Below, one piece after another: positions 31,223 through 39,666 of a DNA stretch of 39,840 nt (position 1 is its first letter; the number at the start of each line of letters is the position of its first letter). The DNA is taken from assembly GCA_021808105.1 (NCBI GenBank), contig JAKBCC010000023.1, forward strand, positions 1 to 39,840. Direction: 5' to 3'. This stretch comes from Planctomycetota bacterium (GTDB taxonomy: Bacteria; Planctomycetota; Phycisphaerae; WQYP01). Made by a program: the position numbers and the translations under genes. The notes under the pieces are model-generated. The model worked only from the letters and a program-made list of their open reading frames with translations. It did no database searches and was not told the DNA's origin.

Positions 31223-32531
31223 CCCCCGCATCGGGATCATCTTCCTTAAGCTCCGCGCCGGGATTGGAATTCATGTCCAGCTTGACCACGTCGTTGTGGA
31301 AAAATAAGCCTACGGTCCAGTCGATGACCAGCCGCAGCCGCCGCGACCACCGCGGCATCTGTGAGAGATAATAGGTACGCCACACCCACCAGGCGATAAA
31401 CCCGCGCACCTGCAGCTTCATCACGCGACCAATACCGTTGTAATGTCCTAATGCGGCCAGCGTGCCCATACTCTTGTAGTCAAACGGGACCAGGGACTCG
31501 CCGCGCCGGCTGCGGCAGATGTTGTCAGCCAGCACCCTGGCCTCGCGTAAGGCATGTTGGGCCAATTGTGGGTAGGGCTTGCCTTGCGGATCGGGTATCC
31601 ACGCACAATCGCCAATCGCCCATATCTCGGGTCGCTCCTGGCATCGCATGGTCGGCTGCACGGCAATGCGGCCATGCTGCTTGGGAACGGGCAGATCCTT
31701 CAGCAATGGATGCGCTGCCAGCCCCGCACACAACAGCGTCAGGTTCGTCGGGATAAAAGTTTGATCTTTCAGCGTGATACCATCCGGGCTGATTTTCGCC
31801 ACCGGCGTACTCACGCGGATTTCCACGCCGCGCTTTTCCAGAACATTTTGAGCAAAGGCGGCCTGCCCCTGCGGCATTTCCTTAAGGAATGTCGCACCGG
31901 CCTCGCACACCAAAACTTTGACCTCCTCATAACGAATATGCTGATAGGTACCGCAAATATTGCTAAGGAATTCTGTTAATTCCCCCACCAGTTCCACGCC
32001 CACCAGACCCGCTCCGATGATCACAAAGGTTAGAAGTTGCTTTTTGCGGGCCGGATCGCTTTCCACATCCGCCTGTTCAAATGCATCAATAATTCGATTG
32101 CGCAGGGCAATGGCGTCGGCGAGCGTCTTAAAGGCCATGGCATGTTCGGAGCCGGGAATAATCGCCCGGTTGGTTACACCACCAACAGCCAATACCAGTT
32201 GGTCATATTCCACATGATAGCGTTGGCCGCCAGGCTGATGCACCGCCTCGACATGCCGTGATTCAATATCCAGATGCGTTACGTCCGCCATGATAAAGCG
32301 GGTGCGATTCAGAAGTTGGCGGATCGGGCACACCGTATGCCGGGGATCCAAAATGCCCGAACCGGCCTCAAATAACAGGGGTGTTATCAACAGATAATTA
32401 TCCCGACTGATCAAGGTAATGTCTGTATCTTCCGCTGATGCAGTGGCTTTTTCCAGGGCCGCGGCGGTGTAAACGCCGCCAAAGCCGCCCCCCACAATCA
32501 CGACACGATTTTTACGATCTGGTGCAGTCAT
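31218..32531 (-). CDS. ndh: Type II NADH dehydrogenase-like FAD oxidoreductase
   Basis: 437 residues with AAGGAG before the ATG. Two dinucleotide-binding folds are present: VVIVGGGFGGVYTAAALEK at the N-terminus for FAD and FVIIGAGLVGVELVGELTEF near residue 165 for NADH. The second FAD contact WAIGDCAWIPD near residue 310 and the tail segment GFIAWWVWRTYYLSQMP, a membrane-binding amphipathic or hydrophobic region, fit NDH-2. The enzyme passes electrons from NADH to quinone at the cytoplasmic face of the membrane without pumping protons. Length matches the family. It stands alone, with 183 bases to the upstream gene. Other pyridine nucleotide-disulfide family members are less likely because of the C-terminal Trp-rich segment. 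Confidence 0.9.
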   Translation of the reverse strand: MTAPDRKNRVVIVGGGFGGVYTAAALEKATASAEDTDITLISRDNYLLITPLLFEAGSGILDPRHTVCPIRQLLNRTRFIMADVTHLDIESRHVEAVHQPGGQRYHVEYDQLVLAVGGVTNRAIIPGSEHAMAFKTLADAIALRNRIIDAFEQADVESDPARKKQLLTFVIIGAGLVGVELVGELTEFLSNICGTYQHIRYEEVKVLVCEAGATFLKEMPQGQAAFAQNVLEKRGVEIRVSTPVAKISPDGITLKDQTFIPTNLTLLCAGLAAHPLLKDLPVPKQHGRIAVQPTMRCQERPEIWAIGDCAWIPDPQGKPYPQLAQHALREARVLADNICRSRRGESLVPFDYKSMGTLAALGHYNGIGRVMKLQVRGFIAWWVWRTYYLSQMPRWSRRLRLVIDWTVGLFFHNDVVKLDMNSNPGAELKEDDPDAGD

Positions 32532-32714
32532 CGCATTGGCTCCTTTTCGATGATTGCCCGGCCTGCGGGGCCGAGCGATTTTTGGCCCATTTTCCGCGCG
32601 GCTGGACCATCGGTATCAGGCAAGCCACCGTCGCCGCTACGTGTAGAGCACCGGATGACAATCCGGTGGTTGATCCAGTGCCGCGAACCAACCCCCAGTT
32701 TATCACCACGGTGC

Positions 32715-34088
32715 TCAACGACGCGATGCGCCCCCAAGAGGCTGAAAATCGTCCCGGCGCGCCGGGATCGCATCCCGGTCATTACTCGGACAAGGCCCCA
32801 GCCACCCGCCGGCGAATCCGGCCCGATGCAGTCCCCTTACCAGCGGCGGACATTGGCGCATCAGTCGCCAGAGCAAACCTGAACGAAAATTTTCAATCAT
32901 CAGCACAATGGGGCCTTGATTGAGTCCGCAATGGAATGGCGAATGCCAATAGGGCGATCTTGCCGTTCCGCCGGGAAACGTTGCATTAAAGGTGGACTTG
33001 AAGCCATACGTGTTGCTAACGCGAAGATTCAGTGTGTCAAAATGGTCGATGGCCGGCAAAACGATTTCCGGGGCAAATGGCAGGGATGCGATGACCCCCC
33101 AGGGAGCCAGCGTTCCGTCATCCGGCCCGTCGGGTATACCGCGCCCCACGTAACCGAAAAATTGGCAGTTTTTACCCTTTATTTTGCGCGTCGCCGGCCC
33201 CGGTCCAAGACAGGCGGTAATTCCCCAGCAGTTTTCACCATATCCCTTAAAGCCAAGGGGATTGTCAATGGCATATTGGCGTTGCGCGTAGGTGGCGCGG
33301 CGGCTGTTCTCAAAATAGTCGATGCTTTTTGTCCGCATGTAATAATCCTGGACGCCTCGGAAATCTGTCCATATATGTGAAATCTGGTGGGTAAATAACG
33401 GACCGGAATATAAAAACTCATGATCGTATACTTTTCGCCAATTATAGGTTGAGGTCCACGCGGCATAGCTTTCCGGTGACAGGGAAAATCTCGGTGCACC
33501 CAGGGCCAGTAGATACAAAATCAATGCCTCGTCATACCCCTGCCAGCGATAGGGCAGGAAACCATTTTCCGGGTTCCACCCCATGGCGACGGTTAACCCG
33601 CTATTGGCCGCCCATTGCCAGTCAGCGCGGTCGTAGAGATACTCGGATAAACTGCGAATCTCCCGCTCCGCCGGGGTACCTCCGGTAAAATAGGCTGCGG
33701 CCACTAACATACCGGCAAGCAGTATCGCGGTATCAACTGTTGACAGTTCGCATTTCCAGGCCCGTTTTCCGGTGCTCATATTTAGAAAGTGATAATAAAA
33801 TCCTTTATATCCTGTGGCGTCAACCTCCGTCCCCTGGGAACTCTTTCGGAAAAATCGCAGGGTTGCCAAGGTTATTTTAATGGCGTTGCTGCGGGTGATA
33901 AAGCCCCGTTCCACGCCCACGGGATACGCCGAAAGCGCCAAGCCCACCGCGGCAATACTGGCGGGTGCCCCTTTTTCAATCGTGTCCGCCACCAGACCAT
34001 TGAGATTATTAACCTCATGAATAAAATAATCGAACGTTTGGCGTTGAATCTCTTCGAGTTTATCGCTGCGTGATGGAGACTTCTTCAT
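32715..34088 (-). CDS. Glucoamylase-like (PF10091/GH144-like) glycoside hydrolase
   Basis: 457 residues; the ATG overlaps the stop of the GH39 gene (ATGA). Seen: LEEIQRQTFDYFIHEVN at the start, IAAVGLALSAYPVGVERG, DATGYKGFYYHFLNM, ELSTVDTAILLAGML, MGWNPENGFLPYRWQGYDEA and YGENCWGITACLGPGP, all landmarks of the glucoamylase-like (alpha/alpha)6-barrel family that includes GH144 endo-beta-1,2-glucanases and the hydrolase part of cyclic glucan synthases. Substrate is probably a beta-1,2-linked glucan or related oligosaccharide; this is family-based. No signal peptide is visible, so it appears cytoplasmic, fitting breakdown of imported oligosaccharides. The last ~35 residues are an Arg/Pro-rich tail outside the domain. 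Confidence 0.82.
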   Translation of the reverse strand: MKKSPSRSDKLEEIQRQTFDYFIHEVNNLNGLVADTIEKGAPASIAAVGLALSAYPVGVERGFITRSNAIKITLATLRFFRKSSQGTEVDATGYKGFYYHFLNMSTGKRAWKCELSTVDTAILLAGMLVAAAYFTGGTPAEREIRSLSEYLYDRADWQWAANSGLTVAMGWNPENGFLPYRWQGYDEALILYLLALGAPRFSLSPESYAAWTSTYNWRKVYDHEFLYSGPLFTHQISHIWTDFRGVQDYYMRTKSIDYFENSRRATYAQRQYAIDNPLGFKGYGENCWGITACLGPGPATRKIKGKNCQFFGYVGRGIPDGPDDGTLAPWGVIASLPFAPEIVLPAIDHFDTLNLRVSNTYGFKSTFNATFPGGTARSPYWHSPFHCGLNQGPIVLMIENFRSGLLWRLMRQCPPLVRGLHRAGFAGGWLGPCPSNDRDAIPARRDDFQPLGGASRR

Positions 34089-35554
34089 GACGTAAGTTCT
34101 CCGCCAAACGGTTCCGGTGTCGTTTGCAAGGTAATGGCCGCTATGCTTTGCGGCGGCATGGTGAAATCCAGGTGCACGGTGCCCTGATGATTCGTCCAGG
34201 GTTGCGGTTGACGCATGATCTCGGAGGCGGCGTGCAGCTGGGCCACTTCCCGAACACTGGGAAATTTAGGTTCGCCCATTTCCATCCAGAGGCGTTTGGC
34301 GTTCGCGTGATCGTGATCAATGCGTTCAATCCAGACATGGCGCGGCGGATCAATGGCCGCGAGTGCGACATGCACATTCTCACAGTCGATCCGATGGCGG
34401 GGCCGCGTATGGTTGCACACCAGGACGGTCACGCTACCGGGCTTTCGCACGCCCCAAACATTAAGCGTCTGATGCAGTCCATCCACCAGTAACTCTTCGG
34501 TGCCCAGCCGATGCAGCAGTTCAAACGCCCGGTAGGATGGTTTGGCAACACCTTGGAGCGTCAGGAGGCCAAAGCCTCCCTGGAATGGTCGTCCGGGGAA
34601 ATAGTTTTCCTCAAATATGTCGCTGAATGTCCAGAAGCTGTAGCCTTGCACCAAACCTCTGGCTTCCATCATGGTTTTGACGATCACGCAGGCGGTATAC
34701 GGGTCATCATGCAGGGAATCGCGTGGATTGGAGGAGGCATTCCATTCCGTATAATAAACCGGCCGACCGCGGGCTTTCCGGTGCGTGTCCTGCGCCCGTT
34801 GCCGCAGGAGACTGCGCGGGCTGTGTTCCAATTGGGTCAGTGTATCTTCCCCGATAGTACCCAGAGCGTCGGTGGGGTAATGATGCGTACTGACGAAATC
34901 AGCGGGCAGTTGATGCTGGTCGCAGAAATCAAGAAATTCCGTGATCCATTGGTCATTGGCGGTGGCCGGCCCACCCACCCGCAACTGATCATCCACCTGC
35001 TTGATCGCCTCAACGGTATAGCGATACAGCTTAAAGTAATCGTCCTGCGTACCGGTCCAGAAGGCCGCAAGATTCGGCTCGTTCCACACCTCAAAGAACC
35101 AGGTGCGCACTTCCGCAGCACCGTAGCGCTGTATCCAGTGGGTAAAGAGATCTCTGATCAGCGCGGCCCATTGATTGTAATCCCGGGGCGGTGTGACATT
35201 GGCCTGGTATTTGAAAACCACGGTGTTGCCGGAAGCCAGGGCTGACGGCATAAAACTTAATTCCACAAACGGTTTCATGCCAATGGACAGCAGAAAATCA
35301 AGGATTTGATCCACGTTGAAAAATGAATAAAGCAACCGCTGTTCTTCGTTGACCAGCGTGCCCATATCATCACTTAGCAGATCATGGAACCGCACATGAC
35401 CAAAACCCAGTTCCCGGTGGCAGCGCTGCAATTGCTGTTGCCAATCGGCCCGCAACGCCATGGGGGCGTGGTCGCTACCGACCGTGTGTTCCCAGAAATG
35501 AGGCAAGGCCCCAATACTTTGTGAACAATCGCAGCGAAACTCCACCACAGCCAT
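34085..35554 (-). CDS. GH39 family glycosidase (beta-xylosidase-like)
   Basis: 489 residues from ATG with AAGGATAG five bases upstream; the codon before it is TTG. It is a TIM-barrel retaining glycosidase of clan GH-A, family GH39: the acid/base Glu lies in FFEVWNEPNLAAFWTG and the nucleophile in VYYTEWNASSNPRD, with HVRFHDLLSDDMG near the N-terminus, FVSTHHYPTD in the middle and SFWTFSDIFEE after the nucleophile. A C-terminal beta-sandwich of about 130 residues follows. GH39 enzymes release xylose from xylo-oligosaccharides or act on related sugars. No signal peptide is seen, so it is probably cytoplasmic. It is the first gene of a two-gene operon with the glucoamylase-like enzyme, divergent from a GT5-like gene. 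Confidence 0.9.
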   Translation of the reverse strand: MAVVEFRCDCSQSIGALPHFWEHTVGSDHAPMALRADWQQQLQRCHRELGFGHVRFHDLLSDDMGTLVNEEQRLLYSFFNVDQILDFLLSIGMKPFVELSFMPSALASGNTVVFKYQANVTPPRDYNQWAALIRDLFTHWIQRYGAAEVRTWFFEVWNEPNLAAFWTGTQDDYFKLYRYTVEAIKQVDDQLRVGGPATANDQWITEFLDFCDQHQLPADFVSTHHYPTDALGTIGEDTLTQLEHSPRSLLRQRAQDTHRKARGRPVYYTEWNASSNPRDSLHDDPYTACVIVKTMMEARGLVQGYSFWTFSDIFEENYFPGRPFQGGFGLLTLQGVAKPSYRAFELLHRLGTEELLVDGLHQTLNVWGVRKPGSVTVLVCNHTRPRHRIDCENVHVALAAIDPPRHVWIERIDHDHANAKRLWMEMGEPKFPSVREVAQLHAASEIMRQPQPWTNHQGTVHLDFTMPPQSIAAITLQTTPEPFGGELTS

Positions 35555-35570
35555 CAACTATCCTTACGAC

Positions 35571-35590
35571 TTAACAATAATATATGTTAA
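35571..35590. promoter_or_regulatory. Inverted repeat upstream of GH39 gene
   Basis: TTAACA and TGTTAA are perfect arms separated by eight A/T bases, centred about 26 bases before the GH39 start codon. The position is suited to repression of the glycosidase operon. The regulator is not encoded nearby. Confidence 0.4.
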
Positions 35591-35730
35591 TGCAATTCCC
35601 TTGCCGCGCCCAAATCTTCCGAATGGGCCGATTTCCGGGCCTTTGGGAACATTTGAATTCCGACTTCGGCCATATTGTCCGGGACGGCACGTGCCAATGA
35701 CGCCATCGTGTCGCGGTTCACATATCATGA

Positions 35731-35758
35731 TTGTTACTGTGGACATTTCTCTTAAATA
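35731..35758 (+). promoter_or_regulatory. Candidate promoter of GT5-like gene
   Basis: TTGTTA and TAAATA are separated by 16 bases, about 65 bases before the start codon, in the divergent intergenic region. The match to the housekeeping consensus is moderate. Confidence 0.3.
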
Positions 35759-35824
35759 ACCGATGATGATGGGGATTTATGAGCCGGGGCTGTAATGTTC
35801 CGGTATGAAAGGATTGACAGCAGT

Positions 35825-37612
35825 ATGAAGACGGTAGTGCACGTCACACATGAAGCAGTTCAAAAAATCGGCGGCATCGGAGCGGTGCTCCATGGCCTGC
35901 TGACGGCCAAACATTACGCGGAACATGTGGATCGCAATATTCTGGTCGGACCCTTGTTTAATACGGATGGCCCCGCTGATTTACGGTTGGGCCATGACGG
36001 CGAAGTGCTTTACAGCTCGATGGATGGGCTGATTCACCATCCGTTGGCCGGCGCGTTGGCGGATGTGGAACGCAAATACCATGTGGATTTAATTTATGGT
36101 CGCAAGGTCTTTCATGATAAATTCACGGGCATAACATCGCACCCGGAAGTTCTGCTGGTCAATGTAAATCATTTTGATCAGGCCCGCATTGGCATGTTTA
36201 AGTTTCATCTGTTTGAAAAGTTCGGCATTGAATCCAATCGCTATGAATTTATCTGGGATTATGAGCAATACATGCGGCTGGCGGAACCGGCCATTGATGC
36301 CCTGCTGGCCATCGGATGCGGCAGCGTGCAACACCCTGCGGTGATTTTTTCCCATGAATATATGGGAATGCCTACGGCGCTGGCGGCTCGGCTCAATGCT
36401 CCGGCCCAGTTCCGCACCATCTTTTACGCCCATGAGGTGGCACCCATGCGCCGGATTGTGGAATCACATCCGGGGCAGGACATCGCCTTTTATAACGCCA
36501 TGCGCCAGGCCGTGCGGGAGGGGCTGAACGTCAATGATGTGTTTGGTTCGCAGAAATTCTTTTATAAATACCCGCTGGTCGATGCCGCCAAACATTGTGA
36601 CAATATTTTTGCAGTCGGCGATTATGTTGTGGATGAATTGAGATTTCTGGATTCGGCGTTTAGGCATAAAAATATTGATCTGGCGTATAACGGTGTCCCG
36701 GCCTTTGAATTATCGCTGGAAGAAAAGATGGCCTCACGCAATCGCCTGCAGCATTATTGTGAAACGCTGTTGGGATACCGCCCGGACTTTGTACTTACGC
36801 ACGTTACCCGCATGGTGCTATCCAAGGGATTGTGGCGGGATGTCAGTGTCATGGAACATCTGGAAAAATTATTGCGGCATGAAAACCAGTCCGCTGTGCT
36901 GCTGGTACTTTCCACTGAAACTTCCGCCCGCCGCACCGATGATGTACAAAACATGGAAGCCTCTTACAAGTGGCCCACAGCCCATCGGGAAGGCTATCCG
37001 GACCTTACCGGCGGTGAAGCAGCGTTTTATGTCGGCGTTCAGGAATTCAATGCCCGCAGCAGAAATGCCAAAATCGTTTACATCAATCAGTTCGGCTTTG
37101 ACCGCCGCACCTGCGGGGATCGTATGCCTGCCGATATGGAATTTATGGACATCCGCCATGGATCTGATTTGGAATTCGGGCAATCCATTTATGAACCCTT
37201 TGGTATCGCGCAGATTGAGCCGATATCTTTTGGCGCGGTGTGTGTGTATACCGCCCTCTGCGGATGCGCGGGCTTTGTGCGTCATGTTGCCGGACCGGCC
37301 GGGACGGAAAATGCCATTGAAGTGGATTACACCCAATCCAGTGAAGTGCATCCGCACTCCATTCAGGATTGCCTGCTGATAGATCGTGCTAACCGTGAAT
37401 ACATTGAAAGCACCGTTGCTCAGACGATTGCCGCAGAGATACATCGCCGCTTGCCGCGATCGCCGGCGCAGTTTGAGCGGCTCCTGCGACAGGGCTATAA
37501 ACTGGCCTCCCGCATGAGCTGGGAAGTTGTGGCACGGGATTATGTGCTGCCCGGCATTGAAAAGGCCTTGGCGCAACCCACTGCGGTCATCAAGAAGACG
37601 GCGGGGGTTTAA
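35825..37612 (+). CDS. Glycogen/starch synthase-like glycosyltransferase
   Basis: 595 residues from ATG (MKTVVHVTHEAVQKIGG); the frame opens ten codons earlier at an ATG without a ribosome site. GT-B fold: the N-terminal KIGGIGAVLHGLL is the equivalent of the K-x-GG-x loop that binds ADP-glucose in starch and glycogen synthases, IFSHEYMGMPTALAARL is the acceptor-side helix, LTHVTRMVLSKGLWRDV starts the C-terminal domain, and YEPFGIAQIEPISFGAVCV contains the E-x7-E-type donor site. Eukaryotic-type GYS and bacterial GlgA are both relatives; the length of about 600 is closer to the former. It probably extends an alpha-glucan or makes a storage or surface glycan. No membrane segments. Divergent from the glycosidase pair. 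Confidence 0.78.
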   Translation: MKTVVHVTHEAVQKIGGIGAVLHGLLTAKHYAEHVDRNILVGPLFNTDGPADLRLGHDGEVLYSSMDGLIHHPLAGALADVERKYHVDLIYGRKVFHDKFTGITSHPEVLLVNVNHFDQARIGMFKFHLFEKFGIESNRYEFIWDYEQYMRLAEPAIDALLAIGCGSVQHPAVIFSHEYMGMPTALAARLNAPAQFRTIFYAHEVAPMRRIVESHPGQDIAFYNAMRQAVREGLNVNDVFGSQKFFYKYPLVDAAKHCDNIFAVGDYVVDELRFLDSAFRHKNIDLAYNGVPAFELSLEEKMASRNRLQHYCETLLGYRPDFVLTHVTRMVLSKGLWRDVSVMEHLEKLLRHENQSAVLLVLSTETSARRTDDVQNMEASYKWPTAHREGYPDLTGGEAAFYVGVQEFNARSRNAKIVYINQFGFDRRTCGDRMPADMEFMDIRHGSDLEFGQSIYEPFGIAQIEPISFGAVCVYTALCGCAGFVRHVAGPAGTENAIEVDYTQSSEVHPHSIQDCLLIDRANREYIESTVAQTIAAEIHRRLPRSPAQFERLLRQGYKLASRMSWEVVARDYVLPGIEKALAQPTAVIKKTAGV

Positions 37613-37633
37613 CGCGAAGTCTTGCGATTGTGG

Positions 37634-38005
37634 TTAATCAAGCATGTAAATCGCGGCGCATCCGGGTGCCTCGGTGATGGAAATACTGTAAAGCTTTCCG
37701 GGCGGTGGAATTTCCGGAGCCAGAAGCTGTGCCATCCGCTGGGCTACACGTTCTGCGCTGGGGTTTATCGTGCGATCAAAGGGGGAAATATCATTGAGGT
37801 GGCGGTGATTCCAAGAGTCGCAAATTTTCCTCAGGGATAATTCAAGGTCATGGAAATCCATCACCGTTTCAAGGGCGTCAAGTTGCGGTGAAATCACGCG
37901 CGCTGTCACGTGCCAATCATGCCCGTGCAACGGCTCTGAAGTTCCGCCCGGCAGACGCAACTGATGAGTAGCGCAAAATGTCGCATGTACTTCAATGGCA
38001 AACAT
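37634..38005 (-). CDS. QueD/6-pyruvoyl-tetrahydropterin synthase-like protein, Cys to Ser
   Basis: 123 residues, typical length. The zinc ligands are His14 (in ATHQLRL), His27 and His29 (PLHGHDW). Further family landmarks are VMDFHDL, NHRHLND and SISITEAPGCAAIYM with the catalytic-site Glu. QueD makes 6-carboxy-tetrahydropterin for queuosine and related deazapurines. The residue four before the HGH motif, normally the catalytic Cys (as in KCGRLHGH or KCEPLHGH), is Ser23 here (TSEPLHGH), so the activity may be altered or the protein may be a divergent paralogue. No other que gene is in the window. It follows proC by 20 bases on the same strand and is probably co-transcribed with it. Confidence 0.85.
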   Translation of the reverse strand: MFAIEVHATFCATHQLRLPGGTSEPLHGHDWHVTARVISPQLDALETVMDFHDLELSLRKICDSWNHRHLNDISPFDRTINPSAERVAQRMAQLLAPEIPPPGKLYSISITEAPGCAAIYMLD

Positions 38006-38025
38006 TCGTGGGACCCTGTAAGCAA

Positions 38026-38841
38026 CTAGCGGGACAATTCAGAGCCGCGTTTAACCGCAGCGGCCAATGCGGCGGCGATGATATCAGCAAACCGTTGGCC
38101 GGCCATGCTGTTAATGGCAGCTTCGGTAAATCCGCCGGGGCTGGTGACTTTACGCCGTAATTCTGCGGCGGAATCTTCGGATTCCTCCAGCAGTCTGCCG
38201 GCCCCGATAATGGTTTGCCGGGCCAGCAATTGGGCATCATTGGGAGGAAGCCCCAGGCTCACGGCGGCGGCTGTCATCGCTTCGGCAAGGTAAAACACAT
38301 ACGCCGGCCCCGATCCGGATAAGCTGGTGACAGCATCCATCAGGGACTCCGGCACCGTGGCCACCGTGCCGCAGGCTCCAAAGATGCTTACAGCGAATCG
38401 CATATCCACTTCCGTTGCGGCGCTGCCCCGACAAAGACCGCTGGCACCGGCACCCACGAGTACGGGCGTATTGGGCATGACACGCACCACGCGGATATTG
38501 GATCCAAGCTGCTTTTCAATAAAACCCGTGGAGACCGCCGCCACAATGGAAATAATAAGTGTCGATGGGTCCAGGACAGGCTTGATCTGCTGCAAAGCTT
38601 CCTCAATTTTCTGCGGCTTGACCGCCAGGAGAATGGCTTGCGAGCTGCTTGCCACTTCAGCGGATTGGGCCGAGGCAGCAATGCCCAATTCACCCGCCAG
38701 CAATTCGCGACGCGCAGCCGATGGGTCAGCGATAAATAATTCCGTGGACTTAAATAGTCCGGCGCTGATGCCGCCCCGGGCAATAGCTTCCGCCATGTTG
38801 CCCCCGCCGATGAAACCGAGTTTATACATTTTTTCGTTCAT
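38026..38841 (-). CDS. proC: Pyrroline-5-carboxylate reductase
   Basis: 271 residues. The N-terminal Rossmann motif LGFIGGGNMAEAIARGG binds NAD(P)H, AILLAVKPQKIEEAL and RVMPNTPVLVGAGASG are standard ProC segments, and the C-terminal signature is ALSGSGPAYVFYLAEAM-like (SLSGSGPAYVFYLAE) followed by TSPGGFTEAAINSM. The enzyme reduces pyrroline-5-carboxylate to proline, the last step of proline synthesis, in the cytoplasm. ATG at MNEKMYKLG is chosen; the Met four codons later is also possible. Length is normal. It leads a likely two-gene unit with the queD-like gene. Confidence 0.94.
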   Translation of the reverse strand: MNEKMYKLGFIGGGNMAEAIARGGISAGLFKSTELFIADPSAARRELLAGELGIAASAQSAEVASSSQAILLAVKPQKIEEALQQIKPVLDPSTLIISIVAAVSTGFIEKQLGSNIRVVRVMPNTPVLVGAGASGLCRGSAATEVDMRFAVSIFGACGTVATVPESLMDAVTSLSGSGPAYVFYLAEAMTAAAVSLGLPPNDAQLLARQTIIGAGRLLEESEDSAAELRRKVTSPGGFTEAAINSMAGQRFADIIAAALAAAVKRGSELSR

Positions 38842-38891
38842 AATATTTTCATTTTACGGGAAAGTGATTGCAAGAACCATCCAAACATCTT

Positions 38892-39278
38892 CTACCATAT
38901 CCGGTCAATACCGTAGTGATCAAAGATTTTGTCCTTTCCAATAATGGTCATGGATTCAATGTGCGCCTGGGCGATGAGCATGCGGTCGAACGGGTCCTGA
39001 TGTTCTCCAGGCAGTTCACCTGCGTGAACCGCGTGACTGATCGTCATAGACAAAGAATCAAAGCCCTCTTGTTCCAAGGTGCCGCTGAAATCCGTCAATA
39101 GATACTCAGGAACGTTCAATTTTCCGGCACGCACTTTGATTGCAATTTCCCATGCCGAGGCCGCACTTACGTACAATCGGTTGCTCGTCAAACTTATTGT
39201 ATGGCTCGCCCGTTGCGATAGTGACGGATGGTCAGTCAGCCACCATATCAAACAGTGCGTATCCAGCAGAGCTTTCAA
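38892..39278 (-). CDS. vapC: VapC-like PIN-domain toxin
   Basis: 128 residues. It is a PIN domain of the type found in Phd-VapC pairs: the first acidic residue lies in ALLDTHCLIWWL (Asp6), the second in SAASAWEIAIK (Glu), and the last two in HQDPFDRMLIAQA. These four acidic residues bind the metal ions that cut RNA; VapC toxins cleave tRNA or rRNA and stop growth. Translation is coupled to the antitoxin gene by an ATGA overlap. The Trp-Trp-Leu after the first Asp is typical of this subgroup. Confidence 0.93.
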   Translation of the reverse strand: MKALLDTHCLIWWLTDHPSLSQRASHTISLTSNRLYVSAASAWEIAIKVRAGKLNVPEYLLTDFSGTLEQEGFDSLSMTISHAVHAGELPGEHQDPFDRMLIAQAHIESMTIIGKDKIFDHYGIDRIW

Positions 39279-39511
39279 TCTTTCTTCTCCCAGAGTGCCT
39301 GTTGATCGGGCGTCAACGGATCGAACGCACCGGGCTTGATGACAATCTGTCCCTTCAATGCCCCGGGACGTCGGCGTCCGCGGTCTTTGATTGCTATTAA
39401 CCGCACCACCGGATCACGTCCGCGTTTAATGGTGATCTCCTCTCCGCGTTCCACGCGCGCAATAATTTCGGACAGATGTGTTTTCGCTTCATGAACGGTC
39501 ACAAATTGCAT
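39275..39511 (-). CDS. Phd/YefM-family antitoxin
   Basis: 78 residues from ATG with GGAG seven bases upstream; the codon two before it is TTG. The N-terminus VTVHEAKTHLSEIIARVERG followed by EEITIKRGRDPVVRLI is the Phd/YefM DNA-binding domain; the C-terminal ~30 residues, with Phe, Pro and a Trp near the end, would wrap around the PIN toxin. The protein neutralises the toxin and should repress the shared promoter, where a matching palindrome is present. Confidence 0.92.
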   Translation of the reverse strand: MQFVTVHEAKTHLSEIIARVERGEEITIKRGRDPVVRLIAIKDRGRRRPGALKGQIVIKPGAFDPLTPDQQALWEKKD

Positions 39512-39557
39512 GTACAACTCCGAAAACCAACGCGATGGCAGCCAAGGCCCCGCCGTG

Positions 39558-39577
39558 TAGCTAACATAGATTAGCTA
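39558..39577. promoter_or_regulatory. Operator palindrome of the toxin-antitoxin operon
   Basis: TAGCTAA and TTAGCTA are perfect arms separated by six bases, about 55 bases before the antitoxin start. The palindrome overlaps the predicted -10 element, as expected for autorepression by a Phd-type antitoxin. Confidence 0.6.
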
Positions 39578-39596
39578 AGCATGCCGTTAAAGTCAA
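39568..39596 (-). promoter_or_regulatory. Promoter of the Phd-VapC operon
   Basis: On the minus strand TTGACT and TAATCT are separated by exactly 17 bases, a good housekeeping-sigma promoter. The -35 element abuts the T-run of the ppdK terminator, and the -10 element lies within the operator palindrome. Confidence 0.6.
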
Positions 39597-39636
39597 CAAA
39601 AAAAGGCCCGGCTGGTTTTACCGGCCGGGCCTTTGG
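39597..39636 (-). terminator. Rho-independent terminator of ppdK
   Basis: A perfect 11-base stem, AAAGGCCCGGC with GCCGGGCCTTT, closes an 11-base inner segment. On the minus strand it is followed by a run of T, and it lies about 30 bases after the ppdK stop. It should insulate the toxin-antitoxin promoter next to it. Confidence 0.88.
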
Positions 39637-39666
39637 AGTTCTGTTTGATCGGTCGCAGGCGACCGC

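Noticed and set aside
32438-32923. 161-residue open frame between ndh and the glucoamylase-like gene
   Set aside because: It overlaps the start of ndh and the end of the other gene in antisense; Pro/Arg-rich composition suggests a shadow frame.
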